NCBI RefSeq assembly: GCF_003590645.1
Contig: NZ_CP031834.1
Location: 4,278,501-4,342,500, forward strand
Reading direction: 5' to 3'
Source of the DNA: Mesorhizobium sp. DCY119
Lineage (GTDB): Bacteria; Pseudomonadota; Alphaproteobacteria; Rhizobiales; Rhizobiaceae
Length of the DNA stretch: 64,000 bases
Shown: positions 8,168-16,636 of the stretch, piece after piece
Numbering within the stretch: position 1 is the stretch's first letter
How the letters are laid out: each line of letters begins with the position of its first letter
Notes under the pieces: model-generated
Told to the model about the DNA's origin: nothing
Database searches by the model: none
The model's input: only the letters and a program-made list of their open reading frames with translations
Program-made: the position numbers and the translations under genes

Positions 8168-9199
8168 ATGAACGACGATCCAGATTCGAAACCGGCACCA
8201 ATCATCGGCCAGGTTACCGATTTGCTTGGTGCCGGAGCGGTAGCAAGCCGTTTCCTGACCATGGTGGAACGGGGCATAGGGCCATTGCTCGGGCCTCTGG
8301 CCGATCGCTGGAAGAACAAGCACATCCGCGCCGATGCAGACCGATTTTTCTCCGATATGAATTCGAAAGGACTTGCTCCCACATCGGCAGAGCTCACGAT
8401 CGACGGCCGGGCAAACCTTCGCGTCAGCTTCGAAACCGTCCGGCAACAGGAAAACCGGGAAGCGATCGCTGTTGAAGGGCTCATCGAGGCCGAACGCATA
8501 GCTGGCGAATTGCCTCCGCCAAGCGATCCCCTGCCGGACATCGAAGCTGAATGGATCGATCACTTCTGGGATCTGGCCGGGCGTGTCAGTTCCGAAGGGC
8601 GGCAAGCGCTATGGGGTCGAATTCTGGCACGTTCGGCAGCGGGTCGCTTCACGAGCGCTCGCGCGTTGACACTACTTTCCACTTTGAGTGGCGAGGAGGC
8701 ACGACAGCTTGAAAGATTGGCCCAATTTACCTGCCGGTTCGAGATTGATGAAGTCGTCACAGGCTTTGGGCTGTTCCGGCGAATCCCTTCACCTCTCCAG
8801 GATTCGGACCGGGCAATTCTAGAAGAGGCCAACGCCCGTCTATTTGAGAAAATGCAGCCGTTGTCGCAACGTCTCTTTGGGTCGATCGGTATTTTCGTTG
8901 AGGACGGCTTTGCGTTCAGTTTCCAGCAGAGGCCTAGGGGCGACGTCATCAGATTGGCTCTTGCGGGACGTTCATTCCGGCTGCACGGTCGGAGCCGACT
9001 AATCAGTCCATTACCTGGCGATACACATGGGTTCGTCGGTTTCGGCAGCGGCGTTGAAATATCCCCGATAGGTGCGGAGATATTCGAACTCATTCGAATC
9101 GAACCGAACCACGAATGGTTGCGTATTCTTGCTGGAGCGTTCGCGGTACTTGGCTGGCAGCTTTGTGAAGCGGACGGGTCTCCAGTGGCTCCAGGTTAG
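8168..9199 (+). CDS. DUF2806-like protein, first gene of candidate defence unit
   Basis: The 343-residue protein starts 7 bp after a strong GGGGGAGG ribosome binding site. It has a helical N-terminus (VTDLLGAGAVASRFLTMVERG), then AEWIDHFWDLAGRVSSEGRQALWGRILARSAAG followed by TSARALTLLSTLSGEEA. This 'LWGRILA ... L..LS..EA' block is the hallmark of the DUF2806 group as I recall it. The C-terminal half is beta-rich with GVEISPIGAEIFELI. No catalytic motif is visible. It reads opposite to the head operon, has lower GC by eye and is followed by the HEPN-like gene after 49 bp. It could be a sensor or regulator of the unit; that is inference. Confidence 0.7.
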   Translation: MNDDPDSKPAPIIGQVTDLLGAGAVASRFLTMVERGIGPLLGPLADRWKNKHIRADADRFFSDMNSKGLAPTSAELTIDGRANLRVSFETVRQQENREAIAVEGLIEAERIAGELPPPSDPLPDIEAEWIDHFWDLAGRVSSEGRQALWGRILARSAAGRFTSARALTLLSTLSGEEARQLERLAQFTCRFEIDEVVTGFGLFRRIPSPLQDSDRAILEEANARLFEKMQPLSQRLFGSIGIFVEDGFAFSFQQRPRGDVIRLALAGRSFRLHGRSRLISPLPGDTHGFVGFGSGVEISPIGAEIFELIRIEPNHEWLRILAGAFAVLGWQLCEADGSPVAPG

Positions 9200-9248
9200 G
9201 CGCGCATAGGATAATCTTGGACGCTGAGCGACGATATGAGGGGCGATC

Positions 9249-10634
9249 ATGGAAAGCAGGCGGCAGTTTGCAACCTCGGTGAAGGCAGTGGAGGCCTTCA
9301 CCGAAGAGTGGGTCGAGACGATCCTTAAATTCAGATCACTGGAGGAAGCGGGGAAAACCGTCAGCCAAGCTCAGATCGAATTTCTCGACAAAACGGAATT
9401 TCTAAATCATTTTGACGGCAACAATTTTGTTAGTGCAAATGGCTACGACTATTTGCGCTCTGCGGCAGAACTCGTTCTTCACGAGGACAAACTGCAATTT
9501 CGGGTAAGGCGTGAAACGGCTCAGGCTGAACTCGAAAGAGCTTTCGCGACTGACGTCAAAAAACTCAAGAAAAGACGCCGGTTTTCGCCAAACGCCATTG
9601 TGAAGGAGGCGAAAGCGAAACTTCACGCACTGCCCTTTTCAGACGGCTTATACGTCTTTCCTGCCATATTTGCACCGAATGCGATTGAGCACTCCTTCCT
9701 ATGCGGTCCAATAGAAATTGTCCCTAAGGCTCGATTCTTGGCAGAGAACAAAGCCGCGATCGAGAACATGAAGAAGGAGGAATCGAAAGGTAAGTGGCCG
9801 AGTTTGGCCGAGCGATGGGAACAATATATCGGTCGATACGATCATTTTGTGACCGTTCACATGGATGGCTTCGAAAGCGAGAGGGCATGGGTGGTTGCAC
9901 GCGAGAGCGCAGAATTCCTGCTGAATCTCGTTCGCATGACATTCACCTTTCAAGTGACGGAAAGGATTAAGCTAGCGGGCGGATTTATTTGGGATGAATC
10001 AAGCACATTTCTCATGATTTCGCCGAGTGGTGGCATCGGTCTTTCCTCACAGGACGGCCCTTGGGGATCGCATCTCGATAATGATTGGACTTGTGAGGTG
10101 GATCGACAACTGGGTGCGTCTCGCGGTTACCTTTCAAGTCTGGCAGCTTTGCTTACCAGCGGGAAATATCCGACTTCGCCAATCCTTGAAAGATTGCGCT
10201 ATGCCAATCAACTAATCTCCGAAGCCTATTGCGAACCTCATGATCACATCCGCCTTGTGCGCATAGTATCCGCATTGGAAGCGCTTGCTTTGGTCGATGG
10301 GAACGAGAAGGCGCGCCCTGTGGCGGTGCGTTGCGCTTGCGCCGGCGGTTGGTCGGACACCGCACACGCCATGCGAATCTTTGAAGCCGTAAGCCAAGCC
10401 TATCACTGGCGGAACGCAATTGTTCACGGTGATCCATCTCCACCCGAAGCAATCAAAGAGGCTTTTCTGCGCCTGGAGCAGTTTTTGGTTCACATCTACG
10501 AGGGGTTTGTAGTTCTTTTTGGCGGTATCTGGAATGCCAAGAAACCCGAAACAATTCGCGACCTCCGTCGAGAAGTACGAGAAAGGATAGATCTTTTTTT
10601 CTGGTCCCCCGAGTTGGCAACCTCGGACGGGTAA
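9249..10634 (+). CDS. Large protein with C-terminal HEPN-like RNase motif (ApeA-like)
   Basis: A 461-residue protein with no close family recognised over its N-terminal 300 residues, which are mixed alpha/beta with charged helices (LERAFATDVKKLKKRRRF). Residues from about 340 (HDHIRLVRIVSALEALALVDG) run into YHWRNAIVHGDPSPPEA. RNAIVH matches the HEPN Rx4H ribonuclease signature, and the 'SALEAL' helix with 'IVHG' end is the Apea-like HEPN pattern. It sits between the DUF2806-like and KAP genes with 49-bp and 36-bp spacers, so the three are probably co-transcribed. In known systems such HEPN proteins cleave RNA when triggered. That role here is inferred. Confidence 0.7.
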   Translation: MESRRQFATSVKAVEAFTEEWVETILKFRSLEEAGKTVSQAQIEFLDKTEFLNHFDGNNFVSANGYDYLRSAAELVLHEDKLQFRVRRETAQAELERAFATDVKKLKKRRRFSPNAIVKEAKAKLHALPFSDGLYVFPAIFAPNAIEHSFLCGPIEIVPKARFLAENKAAIENMKKEESKGKWPSLAERWEQYIGRYDHFVTVHMDGFESERAWVVARESAEFLLNLVRMTFTFQVTERIKLAGGFIWDESSTFLMISPSGGIGLSSQDGPWGSHLDNDWTCEVDRQLGASRGYLSSLAALLTSGKYPTSPILERLRYANQLISEAYCEPHDHIRLVRIVSALEALALVDGNEKARPVAVRCACAGGWSDTAHAMRIFEAVSQAYHWRNAIVHGDPSPPEAIKEAFLRLEQFLVHIYEGFVVLFGGIWNAKKPETIRDLRREVRERIDLFFWSPELATSDG

Positions 10635-10670
10635 ATCCTATTTTTGACCGGACGCCACTAGGTGGGATTG

Positions 10671-12857
10671 ATGGAAGAAATTTACAAATTCAGTGATGAC
10701 ATGCCCGGTCGGAATGCCTTCCGGGACGACAAATTGGGATTTCGCCCGTTCGCGTCACGGCTGGCTAAAGTTCTCTTGTCGATGGATGCGCCGAACGGTT
10801 ATGTCATTGGCCTGCACGGAGTTTGGGGCAGCGGCAAGTCCACCGCGCTGAATTTCGTTCGTCAGCATGTCGAAAAGCACAACCAGGAGATCGAGCGGCC
10901 CGAAGAGCAGGTGGTGCTGATCGAGTTTCAGCCCTGGCTGATATCAGGTCATCAGGATTTAATCGGTGCGTTCTTCAAGGTCCTGTCAGAACGCCTGCCT
11001 GTGCTATCGGAGCAACCTAGCAACCTACTTGGCAAGCTTCAGAGTGTCGGGAAAAAGGCCGGTGATCCTATTATCGACGCGGCGGCGGCCATCGGAGCAC
11101 TTTTTGATCCAACTGCCGGGATTGGTTCGAAAGCTGTTGCAACTGTCGCGAAGAGCACTTTGAAGGACCGGCTGGATAGATGGCAGGCGATTCCTTCTCT
11201 GCAGTCAAGCTATCAAACGCTGGTGGTCAAGCTTGCCCAGCAGAAGCGCAGAATAGTCGTCTTTATTGACGACGTCGACCGGCTAAGCCAGGACGAAATC
11301 CGCAACATGATGCAGCTTGTGAAGTCCGTCGGCCGCTTGCCGTATGTTACCTACGTTCTTGCCTATGATCGACGCATCGTTTGGGCCGCGCTGGATCGCG
11401 AAGATTCCACTCATGAAGGGCCGCGGTTTGCAGAAAAAATCATTCAGCATGAATTGGAACTTCCGCGCCCGACGCAAAATGCGCTTCTCAGAGTGTTCGA
11501 TAGTGCGGCCAGGGACTTCCTGGACGGCATCGAGTCAAACGAACGTCTGCATCGCATAGTTCTTCATGGGCTCTACAATTGGATCGCAACGCCTCGCGAC
11601 GCGATACGGCTCGCGAACGCGATTAAGTTCTCCTGGGGTGCCATTCGCGGCGAGATTGATCCCCACGACCTCCTCGCGATGGAGGGGCTGCGTGTGTTCG
11701 ACTACGACACTTTTCAGTGGTTGAGAAAGAACCGCGGTTTTCTGATAGGCGATGACCTTACGATGCTCAATGATGACGAGCGCAAGAAAATAGCCTCGAA
11801 GTTGCGAACGCAACTCACTGAGAATGACAAGAATTACGTAATTGAACTTCTGGCGAACTTGTTTCCCGGACGCGAAAAAGAGCTCCGTGGTGGCCTTCAA
11901 CATCATGGGGAGCCATATTATTCCATAGTGAAACGTGGCGGCGTGGGAGCGGCACAAGGCTACGACGCCTACTTCAGTCTATTTCCACCGGAGGGGGAAA
12001 TCTCGAAATCAGCCGCTGATAGCCTGGCCTCCCGTCTCGACGATCGTGAATACATCGAGCAAATGATTGTCGAGACGTTTGGCAATGCCGACCGCAAAGG
12101 CGAGCCGCTTGTCGGAAGTTTTCTGGCACAGCTACACTATAGGATGCTTGGCAATTCCAATATCAAGCCGACAACGCAGTTGCTTGCGGCTCTGATGGCA
12201 ACTGGTGATAAGATTGTTTCAATCGAGTGGACGGGCCGCTGGTTTGCCGCTCCGGCATATATCGGGTTGTCCGGCTTATTGAGGGAGATGGTCAAGCGTT
12301 GGGGGCAGGAAATGGCGCTTCAAGAGTTTTGCACTGTGGCCAAGGACGGCTCACCCCTGATGTCCTCTTTCTTGCTCGCACAGGTATCGCCGAGCTTGGC
12401 TTCTCAGGGCGCCGATCGCGATGGACTTCTGACGGAGGACCAAGCCAATGAGCTGGCGGCAGTAGTTCAGGAACGCATCAGAGATGCAATTGGCAAGAAA
12501 GCCTTGCACACTTTGCCCGATCTTTGGCCGGTTTTTCAAGTGTGGAGGCAAGTGGCTCAATCGGATGAAATTAAGAATTGGGTTTCAGAAACCCTCAGCA
12601 ACCATCCCAGCTTACTGGCCAAATTGCCCATCTTCAGAACAAGAAGTGCGAGCGGTGATGGGGTTGACTACTCGCTAGGTTCGAAACCCGATCCGAGCTT
12701 ATTTCAGATGGAGGACCTCGTGAGCGCTGCCAACGAGCTCGTCGCCAATGAGGAAACGGACAAAGTCACTCGCGCTAAAGCCGAAGCCATCCTAAGGGGC
12801 GTCAGAGATGGCATTCCTGACTATGCTACGGATGGAGTCGCAGATGACGACCAATAA
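10671..12857 (+). CDS. KAP family P-loop NTPase
   Basis: The 728-residue start (ATG 10,671) is chosen because AGGTGGG lies four bases upstream. Walker A is GVWGSGKST at about residues 50-58. The KAP-typical FQPWLISG follows at about 86-93, and Walker B VVFIDDVDRL at about 196-205. A hydrophobic Ala/Gly-rich stretch lies between them (about 134-162), where KAP proteins carry a membrane insertion. The C-terminal 450 residues are helical and of unknown type. KAP NTPases include F-plasmid PifA, which blocks phage T7 growth, so an anti-phage role fits. It is the third gene of the DUF2806-HEPN-KAP unit. Confidence 0.85.
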   Translation: MEEIYKFSDDMPGRNAFRDDKLGFRPFASRLAKVLLSMDAPNGYVIGLHGVWGSGKSTALNFVRQHVEKHNQEIERPEEQVVLIEFQPWLISGHQDLIGAFFKVLSERLPVLSEQPSNLLGKLQSVGKKAGDPIIDAAAAIGALFDPTAGIGSKAVATVAKSTLKDRLDRWQAIPSLQSSYQTLVVKLAQQKRRIVVFIDDVDRLSQDEIRNMMQLVKSVGRLPYVTYVLAYDRRIVWAALDREDSTHEGPRFAEKIIQHELELPRPTQNALLRVFDSAARDFLDGIESNERLHRIVLHGLYNWIATPRDAIRLANAIKFSWGAIRGEIDPHDLLAMEGLRVFDYDTFQWLRKNRGFLIGDDLTMLNDDERKKIASKLRTQLTENDKNYVIELLANLFPGREKELRGGLQHHGEPYYSIVKRGGVGAAQGYDAYFSLFPPEGEISKSAADSLASRLDDREYIEQMIVETFGNADRKGEPLVGSFLAQLHYRMLGNSNIKPTTQLLAALMATGDKIVSIEWTGRWFAAPAYIGLSGLLREMVKRWGQEMALQEFCTVAKDGSPLMSSFLLAQVSPSLASQGADRDGLLTEDQANELAAVVQERIRDAIGKKALHTLPDLWPVFQVWRQVAQSDEIKNWVSETLSNHPSLLAKLPIFRTRSASGDGVDYSLGSKPDPSLFQMEDLVSAANELVANEETDKVTRAKAEAILRGVRDGIPDYATDGVADDDQ

Positions 12858-13003
12858 GTACTGATAGTCTTTCTATTAAACGGGTTTTGAACGGGTCAGG
12901 GCAGCCGGCAAGGCATTTCGTCGACACATGGCGCGGACAAGCAGCGCTGAGGTGCCCCAGGGCCACTTTTGGCAAAACTGCAATCTCAGCGTAGGATGGC
13001 GCC

Positions 13004-13186
13004 ATGGGATGGCGGGCTGACCTCGCATATGACAAGGCCGAACGGGAAGAATGGCGCCGCTTCATGCGGGCGCAGCCTGTCTGGCGGCGGCTAAATATCT
13101 ACGTCTGGCAGTTTCTGTTCCTGGTCGCCGTTGCTGTGATCCTTGCCGGCCCGTTCGTCTTCTCCATCATCGGCTCCCCCTCCTGA
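13004..13186 (+). CDS. Small single-pass membrane protein
   Basis: A 60-residue ORF with an AGGATGG Shine-Dalgarno just before its ATG. The N-terminal 30 residues are charged (LAYDKAEREEWRRFMRAQ). One strong membrane helix follows (VWQFLFLVAVAVILAGPFVF). No family is recognised. It lies on the cargo island between the KAP gene and the secreted DUF1254/1214 gene and may be unrelated to either. Confidence 0.5.
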   Translation: MGWRADLAYDKAEREEWRRFMRAQPVWRRLNIYVWQFLFLVAVAVILAGPFVFSIIGSPS

Positions 13187-13355
13187 TCGACCGCAAGCGA
13201 TCGGGGCTCGATCAGTATGAGGCCAAGGTCCAACTATCGCCGCCGTGGCGAAATGTTATCGATCGACGGATTGGATGGGGCGGTCGCGCCTATCCCCAGT
13301 TGGCGCTGCCAGTTGCTAGACCGGCAACTTTCTAGCCTTGAAATGGGAGACCATC

Positions 13356-14381
13356 ATGAGAAGCTTGTTTCGCTCTTGCGTCTTTGCAATTGTGCTTGCA
13401 GTCATGCCATGTGCCGAGGCGTTGGCTGACGACCCCATTCCCGTAACGCCAGACAACTTCGTCAGGGCCGAGTCGGACTTGTACTTCGGCAATATCGTCA
13501 AGGATGGCGGCCTCGGGAAATTTGTCCACCGCCGCGAGCCTGCGGAAATCGACAATCAAACGGTCATCCGGCTCAACCGCGACACATTATATTCCGCCGC
13601 CGTGTTCGATCTCGATGCTGGTTCGGTGACCGTAAAGATACCTGAAGTCGGCAAACGCTTCGTCTCAATGCAGGTCATCAACGAAGATCAGTATACGCCG
13701 GCCGTCTATTACGGCAAAGGAAACCACACCTTTACCAGGAAAGAGATCGGTACGCGTTACGTTATCGTCGCCATCCGGACCCTGGTTGATCCGGCCGATG
13801 CCAAGGACCTGGAAAAGGTTCACGCCCTGCAAGATGCGATCAAGGTAGACCAGAAGAGCGCCGGCAAATTCGAAATCCCGAATTGGGATGCCGCCAGCCA
13901 GGCGAAGGTGCGTGAAGCACTCCTCGTCCTCGCCTCAACGCTGCCAGACGCGAACCGGATGTTCGGCACCAAAGCCCAGGTCGACCCTGTCCGGCGGTTG
14001 ATCGGCGCGGCTTCGGCCTGGGGCGGAAATCCCGACAAGGAAGCGATCTATCTCAATGTCACGCCTTCCAAAAACGACGGCAAGACAATCTACAAGGTCA
14101 CGGCGGCGAAGGTTCCTGTCGATGGCTTCTGGTCGGTCAGCCTCTACAATGCCAAGGGCTTCTACGAGAAAAACCCCTACGACGCCTATAGTTTCAACAG
14201 CATTACGGCTCAGAAGGCTGCCGATGGGTCTGTGACGATCCAGTTCGGAGGGTGCGACGGAAAAATCCCGAATTGCCTGCCTGTCATGGCGGACTGGAAC
14301 TACATGGTCCGTCTCTACAGGCCTCATCCCGAGGTCCTGAACGGCAAATGGAAGTTTCCAGAGGCGCAGGCAGTTAACTGA
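13356..14381 (+). CDS. Secreted DUF1254/DUF1214 domain protein
   Basis: The 341-residue protein starts at ATG 13,356 with GGGAGA upstream. A signal peptide is clear (MRSLFRSCVFAIVLAVMPC, cleavage after AEALA). The N-terminal DUF1254-type region includes ETDLYF-like AESDLYFGNIVKDGG and NQTVIRLNRDTLYSAAVFDL. The C-terminal DUF1214-type region includes DGFWSVSLYNAKGFYEKNPYDAYSF and a closing NYMVRLYRPHPEVLNGKW. Such proteins are periplasmic or exported in proteobacteria, with unknown activity. The gene ends 10 bp from the convergent stop of the portal-adjacent F-like gene and is a host-type cargo gene, unusual in a phage head operon. Confidence 0.85.
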   Translation: MRSLFRSCVFAIVLAVMPCAEALADDPIPVTPDNFVRAESDLYFGNIVKDGGLGKFVHRREPAEIDNQTVIRLNRDTLYSAAVFDLDAGSVTVKIPEVGKRFVSMQVINEDQYTPAVYYGKGNHTFTRKEIGTRYVIVAIRTLVDPADAKDLEKVHALQDAIKVDQKSAGKFEIPNWDAASQAKVREALLVLASTLPDANRMFGTKAQVDPVRRLIGAASAWGGNPDKEAIYLNVTPSKNDGKTIYKVTAAKVPVDGFWSVSLYNAKGFYEKNPYDAYSFNSITAQKAADGSVTIQFGGCDGKIPNCLPVMADWNYMVRLYRPHPEVLNGKWKFPEAQAVN

Positions 14382-14391
14382 GAGGACCTCC

Positions 14392-15081
14392 TTAGCCGGC
14401 CAGCGCCAGCCCGACTATGCCTGGATTAAATGCGAAGCCCGGGTCGATGCCTGCCGGCGTCTCGATCGGCCGGCCGCGGACGAATTTGATCAGCGTCCGC
14501 TCCGGGGGAGCCTCGTCCGAAACTTCCCAGCCGTAGCGCGCTAGATCTCGCTCCGAAAGCGACTGCACGTAGCAACGGCAGTTCCAGCCATTGGGCGGGT
14601 AATGCGTGATCCACCATGGATGATCGACCGGCAGGATGACGCCGTGCCATTCGGCATGTTCATGCCGCGAATAGCGTTGCGTCAGCTCGGGATCGACATG
14701 GACGTAGCGCAGATAAGGCCGCACACGCTTCAGCCGCTGGATTTGCTGCCAGCGGCCCGCCGCATAGGCCTGCGCCGTCATGATCCTGAAGGTAAGCCCA
14801 GCACGGTAGCCGTCCGATCCGTCTTCCCAGCCGTGGCGGCGTATGGCGGTGTCCCAGCCATCCAGGAAGCCGCCGAGGCCGGTACCGTCCTCGATCGCGC
14901 GCAGCACTTCGGCCAGGATATCGGTCAGCAGCGCGTCGGTCATGCCGGCGGAACGGTCGGTTGCTGCCTCATCAATCTGGCGGACGAGTTCGGCCCAGCG
15001 GTCGGCCGGCAGCTCCAGGCGACGGCGCAGGAAGGTGATAGCCTCCTCGAAGCGGACGTTCGAGACTTCAGGCGTCGCCAC
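14392..15081 (-). CDS. Minor head / head morphogenesis protein (Mu gp30/F-like, SPP1 gp7 family), possibly 3'-truncated
   Basis: GTG 15,081 is preferred because GGAGGCGG precedes it, giving 229 residues. The SPP1 gp7 core is clear: RIMTAQAYAAGRWQQIQRL, then RHEHAEWHGVILPVDHPWW and THYPPNGWNCRCYVQSLS. The protein stops soon after FAFNPGIVGLALAG. Mu F is over 400 residues, and other Mu-like versions continue past this point, so the C-terminus looks short. The stop lies 10 bp from the convergent end of the island's last gene, suggesting the island replaced its 3' end. It overlaps the portal gene stop upstream. Confidence 0.8.
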   Translation of the reverse strand: MATPEVSNVRFEEAITFLRRRLELPADRWAELVRQIDEAATDRSAGMTDALLTDILAEVLRAIEDGTGLGGFLDGWDTAIRRHGWEDGSDGYRAGLTFRIMTAQAYAAGRWQQIQRLKRVRPYLRYVHVDPELTQRYSRHEHAEWHGVILPVDHPWWITHYPPNGWNCRCYVQSLSERDLARYGWEVSDEAPPERTLIKFVRGRPIETPAGIDPGFAFNPGIVGLALAG

Positions 15082-16636
15082 GATCCGCCTCCGCGGCCTC
15101 ACCGGACAACCAGGCGAGCAGTAAGGCCTGTCGCATCGCGGCGGTCAGGTCAGCCGGGGCGGCGAAGGCGGTACCGGCATGCTCAAGCGCTGCATGTGCC
15201 TCCTCGAGACTGCCGGCGCCGGCAACAAGGCCGCGGACCTTGGAGACCAGGCCATCGACCGCAGGGCCGGCAAGCTTCAGCGCGGCTTCGGCAAGCAGTT
15301 CTTCTGCCGTTCTGGACGCCGGCGCCTGTTCCTGATGAAGCGACTGCGTGCCGGCCGGCTGGCGATCCGGTTTCGACGGCGCGGGATTTGGCGCGCCAAG
15401 AACCTCGGCCCCGTCCTCCGGATCGGACAGGCCGAACTTGTCGCGGATTTCTGACGCCTGGACGCGAAGGCCGAGCGGGACGAGCTGCGAAAGCGAGGTA
15501 GAAAGCTGCGCCAAATCCTCCTCGTCCGGCCGGGCGATGCGCAGGCGCGGATAGCGCTCCTGCGGCCCATATTCCAGGTCGATCCAGATGCGTATCAGGT
15601 CGCGATTGAGGATCGCCGAGAGTGCGCGGGCGTCGGCCCGCTCGATATCGGCCTGGACCTGTCTATGCTCCTGGCTGACGGCATGACCGCCCGATATCGC
15701 ATCCGTTGTCGTCGTCTGGCCGAGGACAGCTTTAGAGACCTGACGGTCGAGCCAGTCGACGCGCTTTTCGTACAGGTCCGACGAAGCGCCGACCGACTTC
15801 GATTCGATGAACTCGATGTTCATTCCTTCCGGCATGATCGCGGCGCAATCACCGGCAATGTTCGCCACCGCGCGATAGAGCGTGTCGCGATCGGCTTCGG
15901 TCGCGCCCGGTCCATATTTGCCGACCCGGATCGGCTGGCCGTAAGTCTGCGTGAAGATCGCCCAATCGCGATTTGAAAAGGCCTTGAACATCCATGCCCA
16001 TGTCGCGGCGCGGGCAATGCCCGAGCGGATCGGCAGGCCGGATTTCGCCTTCAGCACGGCGCTGACGAACTTGCCGCCGGGCAGTTCCAGCTCCTCGCCA
16101 TGTTCGCCAAGCATCAGGGGTGTCGTCAGGTCGCGCCGTGCCGGCCGGAACCAGCGCGGATCACGCCATTCGAGTCGGCCCGGCTGCCACTGGCCTTCAG
16201 ACGTATCCCAGATGATCTCGGTGAAGGAATAGCCCTTTCCGACCGCGTCGAGGATGTCGAACAGCTCGTCGGCCAGTTCGTCACGTAGCAGCCACTCGCG
16301 CACCATATCGGCCTTGTCGACATCGGCCGAGTCGTCGCTGGCGGCTTCGACGCTCACCTCGATCTGGGCGACAGAGCGTTTGCGCGTACCGATGACGCCC
16401 AGATAATGGAGGTCGCGCTCCTCGATCGTTTCCGCCAGTTCCAGGTAGCGCAGCGGATCGCCGGCGTCGGCCTCGCGCAGGATGGTCGCGAGCCGCGCGG
16501 GATTGAGCCCGTCGCCGGGATAGCCGCTGATCGGCGAACGCACGCCTGTAACGGTCGCCGCAGCAATCTCCTGCGTCAGCACCTTACGCTCGATCGGCCG
16601 GCCCCACTGGTCGAGGATTTTGGAAGTGATCGCCAT
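15068..16636 (-). CDS. Portal protein (Mu gp29-like, DUF935)
   Basis: The 522-residue protein shows DUF935 blocks: LNPARLATILREADAGDPLRYLELAETIEERDLHYLGVIGTRKRSV, then KGYSFTEIIWDTSEGQW, then IRSGIARAATWAWMFKAFSNRDWAIFTQTYGQPIRVGKYG. The C-terminal region is Ala/Glu-rich and helical. The family forms the dodecameric portal through which DNA enters the head. It overlaps the terminase stop by one base and the F-like gene downstream, so translation is coupled. The length is normal for the family. Confidence 0.92.
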   Translation of the reverse strand: MAITSKILDQWGRPIERKVLTQEIAAATVTGVRSPISGYPGDGLNPARLATILREADAGDPLRYLELAETIEERDLHYLGVIGTRKRSVAQIEVSVEAASDDSADVDKADMVREWLLRDELADELFDILDAVGKGYSFTEIIWDTSEGQWQPGRLEWRDPRWFRPARRDLTTPLMLGEHGEELELPGGKFVSAVLKAKSGLPIRSGIARAATWAWMFKAFSNRDWAIFTQTYGQPIRVGKYGPGATEADRDTLYRAVANIAGDCAAIMPEGMNIEFIESKSVGASSDLYEKRVDWLDRQVSKAVLGQTTTTDAISGGHAVSQEHRQVQADIERADARALSAILNRDLIRIWIDLEYGPQERYPRLRIARPDEEDLAQLSTSLSQLVPLGLRVQASEIRDKFGLSDPEDGAEVLGAPNPAPSKPDRQPAGTQSLHQEQAPASRTAEELLAEAALKLAGPAVDGLVSKVRGLVAGAGSLEEAHAALEHAGTAFAAPADLTAAMRQALLLAWLSGEAAEADRGDA

